DNA from: CAUZIB01 sp963663925
GTDB taxonomy: Bacteria; Acidobacteriota; Vicinamibacteria; Vicinamibacterales; UBA8438
Direction: 5' to 3'
Length of the DNA stretch: 64,000 nt
Assembly: GCA_965237405.1 (NCBI GenBank)
Contig: OZ250139.1
Span: 3,100,001-3,164,000, forward strand
Positions 24,448 through 32,729 of the stretch are shown here, in pieces. Both the position numbers and the translations under genes were made by a program. The stretch's first letter is position 1, and each line of letters starts with the position of its first letter. Under the pieces are notes generated by a model, which saw only the letters and a program-made list of their open reading frames with translations, searched no databases and was not told where the DNA came from.

Positions 24448-25458
24448 ATGACGACGTATCGATCCGCAGTTCTCTTCGCGTGCCTGGCGCTCGTGGCCGC
24501 GCTCACCATGATCAGTCCGTCGGTGGCCAGCGGGCAGCCGTCAACGACGCCGTGGGGCGACCCCGATCTCCAAGGGATCTGGGACTTTCGAACGATCACG
24601 CCGCTGCAGCGTCCAAAAGAGCTGGCCGATCAAGAGTTCTTGACCGAGGATGAAGCGTCGAGCCGGGAACAGGTAGTAGTTGACCGTAACGCAGAATTGC
24701 TTAATGCGCCGCCGCGACGAACGGAGGCCGGTAAGAATGTTGGTGCGTACAACAACTTTTGGATGGACCGCGGTACCACGGTTGTCGCCACCAGACGCAC
24801 ATCGTTGATCGTGGATCCGCCGAACGGGCGGCTTCCCTCCATGACGGAGTCCGGGAAGGGCAGGGCGGACGCCGGACGCGGGTCCTTCAGCGACGATGCC
24901 GCCTGGTCATACACGGATCTCACTACTGCCGACCGTTGCATTCTGGGGTTCAATGCCGGTCCTCCCATCACCCCGGCCGGCTACAACCAGAACATGCAGC
25001 TCTTTCAGACGTCCGACTACGTGGTGATCCTGAACGAGATGGTCCACAATGCCCGGATCATTCCGCTGGACGGACGTCCCCGGCTGGACGACGGCATTCC
25101 GCAATGGTCCGGCGATTCCCGTGGCCATTGGGAAGGCAACACACTGGTCATCGAGACGACGACGTTCAACGACCAGCGACAGTGGCGGGGTCCGCCGAGC
25201 CTCGGCCTCGGCGCGGCGACCAGCCAGAACATGAAGGTGGTGGAGCGCCTCACCCGCGTCGATGCAGACACGCTAGAATATCGATTCACGGTGATTGATC
25301 CGGAGACCTGGGCCAGCTCGTGGACCGCGTCCGTGCCGATGCGACGGACCGACCAGCTGATGTACGAGTTTGCCTGCCATGAAGGGAACTACGGTCTCAC
25401 CAACATGCTCGCCGGGGCACGTGCCGAAGAAGCTGCGTCGGAAGCCGTGACCCAGTGA
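24448..25458 (+). CDS. Secreted protein of unknown function, PQQ-dehydrogenase neighbour
   Basis: A signal peptide (SAVLFACLALVAALTMISPS ending VASG) precedes a domain starting WGDPDLQGIWDFRTITPLQR. I recall this opening from many secreted Acidobacteriota proteins found with PQQ dehydrogenases. The C-terminal part (GHWEGNTLVIETTTFND) is also typical of them. No enzymatic residues can be named. The start at 24448 follows GAAGGAAG; an in-frame ATG at 24394 lacks a signal sequence. It ends 31 bp before the PQQ dehydrogenase gene and is probably cotranscribed with it. Confidence 0.7.
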   Translation: MTTYRSAVLFACLALVAALTMISPSVASGQPSTTPWGDPDLQGIWDFRTITPLQRPKELADQEFLTEDEASSREQVVVDRNAELLNAPPRRTEAGKNVGAYNNFWMDRGTTVVATRRTSLIVDPPNGRLPSMTESGKGRADAGRGSFSDDAAWSYTDLTTADRCILGFNAGPPITPAGYNQNMQLFQTSDYVVILNEMVHNARIIPLDGRPRLDDGIPQWSGDSRGHWEGNTLVIETTTFNDQRQWRGPPSLGLGAATSQNMKVVERLTRVDADTLEYRFTVIDPETWASSWTASVPMRRTDQLMYEFACHEGNYGLTNMLAGARAEEAASEAVTQ

Positions 25459-25489
25459 TCGAGGTAGGTGGACAGGCGGACGAACGACC

Positions 25490-27493
25490 ATGCGACTTGT
25501 CCTTGCGGCACTGGCCGTGCTCGCGGCACTCGGCCCTGACCTCAGCGAGAGCCAAACCGTCGAGTGGCCGAGCTACGCACACGATTTGGCCGGCACGAAG
25601 TACTCACCGCTCGACCAGATCGACGCGTCCAATTTCAGCAACCTCGAGATCGTGTGGCGGCAGCCGGTGATTCCCGATGCCATCCGCACGCCGGACACGT
25701 CACGCGGCCCCAACAACTCCCAGAACACGCCGTTGATGGCGGGCGGACTGCTCTACGTGAGCACCGGTCTCGGTACCGTGGCGGCACTCGATCCGACCAC
25801 AGGAGCGCTCGTTTGGCACGACGACGAACCGGACTTCCGTGACGAGGCGAACGCCCTCGAATTCAGGACCGCCCTCGCCACCGAGCCCACCCAGATCACA
25901 CGCGCACCGCGGGGCGTGGCGTACTGGACCGACGGTGCCGACGCGCGAGTCCTCGCCACGCGGGGACCGAAGCTGATCGCAGTCAATGCCAGGACCGGGG
26001 CCCGATACCGTGACTTCGGGAACGACGGCGAAGTCGACCTGCGGAAGGGGCTAGTGCGTGACTTCCCGGGCTACACGTCGAACGGTGCGCCACTCGTTGT
26101 CAACGATCTGGTCATCGTCGGTTCGATGGTGCCGGACATTCTCACGAACCGCATGCCGGCCATGAAGGAATCCCCCCGGGGCGACGTGCGTGCTTTTGAT
26201 GTGCGGACCGGCGATCAGCTGTGGACCTTTCACACTGTGCCGTTGGAGGGGCAGTTTGGCACCGATACCTGGGGCATTGATCCGGACAGCGATCAGCCGT
26301 CATGGGTGTACACGGGCAACACGAACCTCTGGGCCCATCCGACCGCCGACCCCGAACTCGGCTACGTCTACTTGCCGTTGTCCACGCCGGGCAGCGACTA
26401 CTACGGCGGGCACCGGCCCGGCGACAACCTGTTTGGCGAGAGTCTAGTGTGCGTCGACGCCGAGACCGGCGAGCGCATCTGGCACTTCCAGGCTGTTCGT
26501 CACGGGTTATGGGACTACGACTTTCCAGCTTCGGCGAATCTGGTCGATATCGTCGTTGACGGCCGGGAGATCAAGGCGGTCGCCGTCGTCAGCAAGCAGG
26601 CCTTCACCTATGTCTTCGACCGGGTGACGGGCGAGCCGGTGTGGCCGATCGAGGAACGACCGGTACCCGTCTCGAACGTTCCAGGAGAGCAAACGTCTCT
26701 CACCCAGCCGTTTCCGACGAAGCCGCCACCGTTCGACGTGCAAGGCGTCACCGTCGACGACCTGATCGACTTCACACCCGAACTGCGGACGGAGGCGATC
26801 CAGATCCTCAATAGGTACGAGTGGGGGCCGCTTTTCACGCCGCCGAGCCTGATCGACCCCGCACCTGGGGGCAAGAAGGGCACCATCCTCAACCCCGGTG
26901 CCGCCGGCGCCGCCAGCTGGCAGGGCGCCGGGGTCGACCCCGAAACGGGGATTCTGTATGTAACGTCGGCCCACCTGCCGCAAGTCATCGGGCTGACGCC
27001 GTCGTACCATCCGCGATCGGATGTCCGCTACGTGCGGGAACGTTCGGACCACATCCAGGGGCCCCAAGGATTACCACTCTTCAAGCCGCCCTACGGACGC
27101 CTCACCGCGATCGATCTGAACGAAGGTCAGATCCTGTGGCAAGTGCCGAACGGCGAAGGACCGCGCGACCACCCGGCCATCAAGCATCTCGACCTTCCTT
27201 GGCTCGGACAGCCGGGCCGCGCATCGGTCCTGGTGACGCCGTCGCTGCTCATTGCCGGCAAAGGCACGAACGTCGGGATAGTCAGATCGACCCGGTTCTG
27301 GGGTGAGCCCGGCGGTAAGGTGATCCGCGCATACGACAAGCTCACTGGTGACATCGTCGGCGAGATCGATCTTCCAGGTGGAACAAGCAGCGCCCCGATG
27401 ACCTACATGGTGAATGGCCGCCAATACATCGTCGTGGCCGTCGGGTGGAGCGACATGCCGGCCGAGTGGGTCGCGCTAGCGCTGCCCGAATAG
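25490..27493 (+). CDS. Secreted PQQ-dependent dehydrogenase (glucose-dehydrogenase-like propeller)
   Basis: The 667-residue protein has a short signal peptide and then WPSYAHDLAGTKYSPLDQID, the usual opening of pyrroloquinoline-quinone propeller dehydrogenases. Repeated propeller blades are visible (GLGTVAALDPTTGALVWHDD, GDVRAFDVRTGDQLWTF, VCVDAETGERIWHFQ). It should oxidise an alcohol or sugar in the periplasm and pass electrons to the respiratory chain. The layout is closest to soluble domains of membrane glucose dehydrogenase, but no N-terminal membrane helices are present. The exact substrate is open. Confidence 0.82.
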   Translation: MRLVLAALAVLAALGPDLSESQTVEWPSYAHDLAGTKYSPLDQIDASNFSNLEIVWRQPVIPDAIRTPDTSRGPNNSQNTPLMAGGLLYVSTGLGTVAALDPTTGALVWHDDEPDFRDEANALEFRTALATEPTQITRAPRGVAYWTDGADARVLATRGPKLIAVNARTGARYRDFGNDGEVDLRKGLVRDFPGYTSNGAPLVVNDLVIVGSMVPDILTNRMPAMKESPRGDVRAFDVRTGDQLWTFHTVPLEGQFGTDTWGIDPDSDQPSWVYTGNTNLWAHPTADPELGYVYLPLSTPGSDYYGGHRPGDNLFGESLVCVDAETGERIWHFQAVRHGLWDYDFPASANLVDIVVDGREIKAVAVVSKQAFTYVFDRVTGEPVWPIEERPVPVSNVPGEQTSLTQPFPTKPPPFDVQGVTVDDLIDFTPELRTEAIQILNRYEWGPLFTPPSLIDPAPGGKKGTILNPGAAGAASWQGAGVDPETGILYVTSAHLPQVIGLTPSYHPRSDVRYVRERSDHIQGPQGLPLFKPPYGRLTAIDLNEGQILWQVPNGEGPRDHPAIKHLDLPWLGQPGRASVLVTPSLLIAGKGTNVGIVRSTRFWGEPGGKVIRAYDKLTGDIVGEIDLPGGTSSAPMTYMVNGRQYIVVAVGWSDMPAEWVALALPE

Positions 27494-27549
27494 CCGCAGG
27501 CGACATCCCGCCCTCGCCGATCAGGCTGGATGTCGCTGGAAGAGAATGC

Positions 27550-27571
27550 GGTGGAGGCGGCGGGAGTTAAA
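27550..27571 (-). ncRNA. Possible tmRNA (ssrA) 3'-end remnant
   Basis: The plus strand reads GGTGGAGGCGGCGGGAGTTA then AA. This is close to the antisense of a tmRNA 3' end (CCCGCCGCCTCCACC). The T-loop and CCA are degenerate and nothing else of ssrA is seen. If real it is another integration scar, upstream of repeat R3. Confidence 0.35.
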
Positions 27572-27684
27572 TTGACGCCCTAAGTGATACCTAGTGCATG
27601 ACTTTGGTTTTCACCACCTAGAGAGTTCCCCCCAATCGTTCTGGCTGCCCTCGGATGTTACAAGCCGAGAGAGGGGTCAAGGTA

Positions 27685-27794
27685 CCCCGGTCGTCCGTTT
27701 TTCGTGGGGCGATTTGTGCCGATCCAAAAACCGCGGATGGGGTCAGTACATCTATATACCCGACCGACATTTATAGCCGCCAACTTTCGGTTTC
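27685..27794 (+). repeat. Cassette-front repeat R3
   Basis: A shorter, more diverged copy of R1/R2. It keeps CCCCGGT, TTTTTCG, GATTTG, GATCCAAAAACCGCG, GGGGTC, ATCTATATA, CCCGACC, GCCGCCAA and TTTCGGTTTC in the same order and orientation. It lies downstream of the possible ssrA remnant and upstream of the triplicated-repeat gene. Confidence 0.65.
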
Positions 27795-27872
27795 ATCCGC
27801 TGCTGGCTCCAGGGACGACGAGGGTCGCAAGTGCCACGCAAGCTATCGGCTTGACCACCATTCATGGACCAC

Positions 27873-28484
27873 CTATTCCGTGACTGCACGCTTGAGGATG
27901 GCCACGATTTCGTTCCCCCCGAACGTGGTGCTCGCCACTGTTACCCCGACAAATTTGAATCCAACAAGACCAGCCTCACGGAGTTCATCTTGCATCGTAG
28001 ATGTCCTCGTTGTTGCAAGTAGGCGATACTCAAAGAGATCTGCATTGGTTGAGTCACGGCTTCGCTCAAGAATTACGACAGGCTCATCGCCGCCAAATGT
28101 GGTGTCGAACACGGTCTGCCCTCGATACTCGAATCCGGCATCGCCAGCTTCCTGCATCTCCTTTTGCATCGTTGAAGTCTTGCTTGTCGCGAGCAGTCGA
28201 TACTCGAAACGAGGCTCCGAGTCTGGTTCCCGTTGCATCACTACCACTACCTCTGATCCACCGAACGACGTCTCACCTCCCATTACTCCAACGAATGCAT
28301 AGCCTACGTCCGAAGCCTCCTGCATCTCCTCCTGCATCGTCGATGTCTTATTCGTCGCGAGCAGCAGGTAGTCATATTCAACAGAGCGCTGTTCCTGGGC
28401 AGAGAGGCGATGTTGCCCGCCGAGGATACAGGGACAAAGTAAGGCCAAAACTACGAGGTAGAACCGGCTCGCCTGGAATCGCAT
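27873..28484 (-). CDS. Secreted protein with three tandem ~55-residue repeats
   Basis: A signal peptide (FYLVVLALLCPCILGGQ) is followed by three copies of one unit: EYDYLLLATNKTSTMQEEMQ, EYRLLATSKTSTMQKEMQEA and EYRLLATTRTSTMQDELREA. Each then runs to a G-x-T...TTFGG-x-E-x-V-x-I-L strand. The unit alternates strand, helix and two strands, like small ferredoxin-like or DUF4177-type folds. I do not recognise the protein. It could be a homo-repeat periplasmic binding protein. It faces R3 tail-first. Confidence 0.7.
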   Translation of the reverse strand: MRFQASRFYLVVLALLCPCILGGQHRLSAQEQRSVEYDYLLLATNKTSTMQEEMQEASDVGYAFVGVMGGETSFGGSEVVVVMQREPDSEPRFEYRLLATSKTSTMQKEMQEAGDAGFEYRGQTVFDTTFGGDEPVVILERSRDSTNADLFEYRLLATTRTSTMQDELREAGLVGFKFVGVTVASTTFGGNEIVAILKRAVTE

Positions 28485-28525
28485 TAAAGAGTCTCCTCTT
28501 CCTCAGTGATGGTACAAGAGACCTC

Positions 28526-28893
28526 ATGACATCAACCAACCTCATGGAACACACCGGCGAGCTCTCAGCGCGTCACCCTCGGAAATGCAGCGCCCGCTCT
28601 AAGCGCAGTGGAAAGCTCTGTGAGCGATGGAGTATGAAGGCCAAACCGTCTGCGCGACGCACGGCGGCAAGGCCCCCCAAGCGTTGGCAAAGGCCCAGGC
28701 AACGATGGAGCTGGCCGACATGCGGTTGCGTGGCCTGACTGTTCCGGCTGTCGATCTGATCGAACGTTTGCTCACGGCCGAGTCCGAAGCGGTGCAATTA
28801 GGGGCCGCGAAAGATGTGCTGAACCGTGGAGGGCTGAAAGCCACGGACCGCGTCGAAGTGGCCGCTGTCATTACGGTGAAACAACCGTGGTGA
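28526..28893 (+). pseudogene. Phage terminase-small-subunit-like gene, frameshifted
   Basis: The first frame, from ATG 28526, contains RKCSARSKRSGKLCER. The next frame, from 28627, continues MEYEGQTVCATHGGKAPQAL and a helical tail ending RVEVAAVITVKQPW. Together they give the Cys/His pattern C...C...C...HGG-x-x-PQ seen in small DNA-packaging proteins of phages. A single-base shift near 28627 separates the halves. It is the only phage-packaging-like trace in the window. Confidence 0.55.
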
Positions 28894-28947
28894 TTCTCGT
28901 GCCGATGACGGGTTACGCCTCATCTAGGTGCGCGTCATCCGCAACTC

Positions 28948-29934
28948 TTACTGGCGCTGCCTGAACTTCTGGATTCGATGGTTTCTGCCGTCGGCCACGT
29001 AGACCGTACCGGATGAAGCGATGGCGATATACGGATTCCTCAGCTCGCCCGGACCACTCCCTCTGGAACCCCACTTGGCGAGGAACCCTCCGTTCGCATC
29101 GAACTCTTGAATCCGGTGGTTGTCTCTGTCTGCCACGTACACGCGACTCGATTCGTCCACCCACACACCACGCGGGTGGTTGAACTGTCCATCCCCGTCA
29201 CCCTTCGCGCCCCATGTCGTGATGAAGTTGCCATCGCTGTCGAACTTCTGAATGCGGTGATTATTCCGGTCTGACACATAGACGTTCCCGTCTGGATCCA
29301 CAGCCACACCGTAGGTGTATCCAAACTCGCCGTCGCGAGCACCTTCGGATCCCCACTTCGTGATGAAATTGCCGTCGCTATCGAATTTCTGGATTCGGTG
29401 ATTGTCGCCGTCAGCCACGTAGACGTCGCCCTCGACCGAGATAGCGATGGCTCGGGGGAATTGAAACTCACCGTCACCGCCGCCGTGGGAGCCCCACGTC
29501 AGGCAAAACATGCCGTTCGCATCGAATTTCTGGATCCGATGGTTCTGGCGGTCCGCTACGTGAACGTCACCGATAGCGTCAATCGCCACGGCAACGGGCC
29601 GATGGAATTTGCCTTCCGCCGTTCCCTGCCCCCCCCAGATCCGTAGCAATTTACCATTGCCATCGAACTTCTGGATCCGATGGTTGAAGCGGTCTGGCAC
29701 GTAGATGTGGCCCGCCGTGTCAACTGCCAACAGTGCGGGGCCGTTAAACTGCCCGTCGGCACTACCCTCTGAACCCCACTCAGTAATGAAGGCCGGGACC
29801 GATTGCTGGGACGCGCGCCGGAATCCCAGATGGCCCGGTTCCCCGCTGCCCACGACCGGCATCGCGACGAACGGCACCACGCCGACGAGGCCCGATGCGA
29901 GCGCGATTACGCTAGACCGTCTGCTGACATTCAA
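28948..29934 (-). CDS. Secreted NHL-repeat beta-propeller protein
   Basis: After a signal peptide the 328-residue protein has six NHL repeats, each with a V-Y/H-V-x-D-x-x-NHRIQKFD core (for example VYVADGDNHRIQKFDSDGNF) and a WG-x-x-G-x-x-DG-x-F spacer. Six blades suit a closed propeller. Such proteins bind peptides or glycans or act as lyases; no catalytic residues can be named. It is divergent from the PQQ dehydrogenase at 30084. Confidence 0.88.
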   Translation of the reverse strand: MNVSRRSSVIALASGLVGVVPFVAMPVVGSGEPGHLGFRRASQQSVPAFITEWGSEGSADGQFNGPALLAVDTAGHIYVPDRFNHRIQKFDGNGKLLRIWGGQGTAEGKFHRPVAVAIDAIGDVHVADRQNHRIQKFDANGMFCLTWGSHGGGDGEFQFPRAIAISVEGDVYVADGDNHRIQKFDSDGNFITKWGSEGARDGEFGYTYGVAVDPDGNVYVSDRNNHRIQKFDSDGNFITTWGAKGDGDGQFNHPRGVWVDESSRVYVADRDNHRIQEFDANGGFLAKWGSRGSGPGELRNPYIAIASSGTVYVADGRNHRIQKFRQRQ

Positions 29935-30083
29935 GGTGTACTGCCAAGTCGAGATACGTTTGGCACTCAGCTATGGCGCCCATTATACTTGACCAATCGG
30001 CTGCGTTGCCTGTCAAAGCCAAAGGTCGTGCCGACATGCCGTTGAACTTGGTCAGACTGGCCGACGGAGCAGACCGCTCCGTG

Positions 30084-31877
30084 ATGTCCGAGAAGGAAAC
30101 GCTTTTGCTGGACCAACGACGTGCCACACTACGCGGGCTCCTCCTTTTCGCGATCGCTATTACGACATTGGCGCAGGAGCCGGCTACCCTGCGCGCCCAG
30201 TCCGCTGCCGACTTCGTCCCGGTCACCGACGCGACGCTCCAGAATCCGGCGCCGGAAGATTGGCTGATGTGGCGTCGCACGCTCGACGGGTGGGGCTACA
30301 GCCCGCTCAACCAGATCGACCGTGACAACGTTGGCGTGCTACGTATGGTCTGGTCACGGGCACTGGCGGGGGGTAGAGGAACCCCGTTGGCCTACGCCGG
30401 TGTCCTGTATGTGCCACAGGCGAGCGATGTCATTTCAGCGCTCGATGCCGTGACGGGTGACCTGAAGTGGGAATATCGCCGTGACCTTCCGGATGATGTC
30501 TACGAGTACGTGGGCGGCAATGCCCGCAACAACCGGAACATCGCCATCTATGACCGCCTGATCATCAACACCAGCGACGACAACTACGTCTTCGCGCTCG
30601 ACGCGACGACCGGTGACACGGTCTGGGAGACCCAGATCCTCGACTACAAGGTCAACTCGGCCACGCACAGCTCGGGCCCGATCATCGCCGATGGCAAGGT
30701 CATCTCGGGGCGCAGTTGCCGACCATGGGGGGGACCGGACGCCTGCATCATCGCCGCCCACGATGCGCGGACCGGCACCGAACTGTGGCGCCGGCGCACG
30801 ATTCCGGCCCCGGGCGAACCGGGCGATGAGACGTGGGGCGACGTGCCGTTCGAAGAGCGGGTTCATGTCGGCAGCTGGATGCCGGCAAGCTACGACCCCG
30901 AGCTGCGCTTGATCTACCAGGGCACCTCGATTACCTCACCGGCCCCGAAGTTCATGCTCGGCGGTGTCGACAACACGCACCTCTACCACAACTCGACGCT
31001 GGCGCTCGACGTCGACACCGGCGAGATCCGGTGGTACTACCAGCACCTCAACGACCACTGGGACCTCGACCATCCCTTTGAACGCATCCTCATCGACATC
31101 GCCGTCGCGCCAGACCCCGAAGCCGTGAGCTGGATCAACCCGCGGCTTCAACCGGGCGAAGTCCGAAAGGTGATGACCGGGATCCCGGGCAAGACCGGCA
31201 TCGTCTATACGCTGGACCGCGAAACAGGCGAGTTTCTCTGGGCGACCCCCACGGTTGCGCAGAATGTGGTCAGCGACATCGACGGCGCCACCGGTGCGGT
31301 GACCGAAAACTCAGAGGTCGTCTTCAACGCGTTGGGGCAGGAAGTCTTGGCTTGTCCTACCTTGCACGGTGGGAAGAACTGGGAAGCCGGCGCCTATAGC
31401 CCCCTGACGAACACGATGTACTTTCCGCTGCGCAACACCTGCGCGCGCATGATGGCAACGACCGCGGCTGACGCTTCAAATCATCGGATCTCGCTTGCCG
31501 TGCGCCATCAGATCGCGCCCGGCACCGACCAGCTTGGCGCGGTGTACGCGATCTCGGCCGAAACAGGCAAAACAACATGGCTTCATGAACAGCGGGCGGC
31601 GACCCTGTCGCTCGTGGCGACCGGCGGCGGGCTGGTCTTTGGTGGGGATGTGAACGGGCGGTTCCGGGCCTTCGACCAGGAGACGGGCGAGGTGCTGTGG
31701 GAGATCAGCCTCGGCTCACCGGTTGTCGGCTATCCGATCAGCTACGCTGTCGACGGACGCCAGCACGTGGCGGTCAGCACCGGCGTCGGCGCGGGGGCCA
31801 ACCTCCGCCTGACACCCGAGCTCCGCCCGAGCTCCGGGAGCACCCTGTTCGTGTTTGCACTGCCGGACCGAGACTGA
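30084..31877 (+). CDS. PQQ-dependent alcohol dehydrogenase-like protein
   Basis: The 597-residue protein has a signal sequence (GLLLFAIAITTLAQEPATL) and then EDWLMWRRTLDGWGYSPLNQ, the start of a PQQ propeller. Blades recur (ISALDAVTGDLKWEYRRDLP, VFALDATTGDTVWETQI, RAFDQETGEVLWEISLG). The central SGRSCRPWGGPDACIIAAHD and YYQHLNDHWDLDHPFER blocks are typical of the alcohol/methanol-dehydrogenase-like branch. It therefore belongs to a different subclass from the protein at 25490. Start 30084 gives a clean signal sequence; the frame is open further upstream. Confidence 0.82.
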   Translation: MSEKETLLLDQRRATLRGLLLFAIAITTLAQEPATLRAQSAADFVPVTDATLQNPAPEDWLMWRRTLDGWGYSPLNQIDRDNVGVLRMVWSRALAGGRGTPLAYAGVLYVPQASDVISALDAVTGDLKWEYRRDLPDDVYEYVGGNARNNRNIAIYDRLIINTSDDNYVFALDATTGDTVWETQILDYKVNSATHSSGPIIADGKVISGRSCRPWGGPDACIIAAHDARTGTELWRRRTIPAPGEPGDETWGDVPFEERVHVGSWMPASYDPELRLIYQGTSITSPAPKFMLGGVDNTHLYHNSTLALDVDTGEIRWYYQHLNDHWDLDHPFERILIDIAVAPDPEAVSWINPRLQPGEVRKVMTGIPGKTGIVYTLDRETGEFLWATPTVAQNVVSDIDGATGAVTENSEVVFNALGQEVLACPTLHGGKNWEAGAYSPLTNTMYFPLRNTCARMMATTAADASNHRISLAVRHQIAPGTDQLGAVYAISAETGKTTWLHEQRAATLSLVATGGGLVFGGDVNGRFRAFDQETGEVLWEISLGSPVVGYPISYAVDGRQHVAVSTGVGAGANLRLTPELRPSSGSTLFVFALPDRD

Positions 31878-31943
31878 ATCGCCCGCCGTTATCACGAGAG
31901 TAGTCGTCGCAGCTGAACCTTCGCGAGCATTTACGGGAAAGGG

Positions 31944-32030
31944 TTAGTCGTTCGTGTTCTTCCGAGCCTTGAGCAGCATCGGCCCAAACACGATCAAGGC
32001 GATGACAAGAACGATGAGAATCTCGAGCAT
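31944..32030 (-). CDS. 28-residue TatA-like membrane peptide
   Basis: ATG at 32030 is preceded, 5 nt upstream, by a perfect AAGGAGG. The peptide starts MLEILIVLVIALIVFGPMLL and ends KARKNTND. A single membrane helix followed by FGP and a basic tail is the start of TatA/TatE translocase subunits, but the amphipathic helix is missing. It may be a truncated TatA or an independent small membrane protein. Confidence 0.6.
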   Translation of the reverse strand: MLEILIVLVIALIVFGPMLLKARKNTND

Positions 32031-32437
32031 CTGAACCTCCTTCGACCTGACGTATCCTATCTGTACCGCCCACGCTTGAATACCGCGGTTACCCCCATCC
32101 CCGTTGAACCGGCCGCCGCGCTACGCTAGCTAGACGCCCTTACAGCCCCCCGCCGGCACCGTTCGTCGCCACCATTCCCTAACTACGTCAACGTCCGACG
32201 GCTTTGTCGTGGTGGACGGTCTCCACCGCGGCGATCGCCGGCGTTACTTTGGCTGCCAGCCTTCTTGACTTTTGCGTGTCTTCGCGTGCGGCCTTTACCT
32301 GATAGAGATGTCGAGAAGCGAGCAGACCCAGTACGGTTTCGGCCTGAACCGATGGCGAAACGAAGGTATCGTTTCTGTCCAGAAAACAGGAATCGGACCA
32401 AACGATCAGGGAAATGGCCGCGGCTGCACTGAAGGAT

Positions 32438-32551
32438 TCAGACGGATCTCGCTTTCGCTTGTTTGTCCCGTTTCTTCTTCATTTTTTCTGCGTCCTTTGC
32501 GGCTCTTTGCTTCTGGCCCTTATCCTTGTCCTTCTGACTCTTGTCTCCCAT
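32438..32551 (-). CDS. 37-residue Lys-rich small protein
   Basis: ATG at 32551 follows GGGAGACATGCA and opens a frame reading MGDKSQKDKDKGQKQRAAKD, then EKMKKKRDKQAKARSV and a stop. I recall very similar Lys/Gln/Asp-rich small proteins (MGDKS-type) as conserved stand-alone genes in several phyla, function unknown. The composition suggests a disordered nucleic-acid-associated peptide. Confidence 0.6.
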   Translation of the reverse strand: MGDKSQKDKDKGQKQRAAKDAEKMKKKRDKQAKARSV

Positions 32552-32729
32552 TGCATGTCTCCCTTGTTGCAGGCGCGTACGAGCTAGAATTGCCCGGTTC
32601 GTTTATATCTGGCAAAGTAGTAATAGCAGCCTCTCTTGAATGGATCGACGCCCTCGATCCACCGTACTACATTTGCGTATGGCGATGGGAAAACGCAATG
32701 GAATTTTACAGCCGGCGATGAGGTGAACA

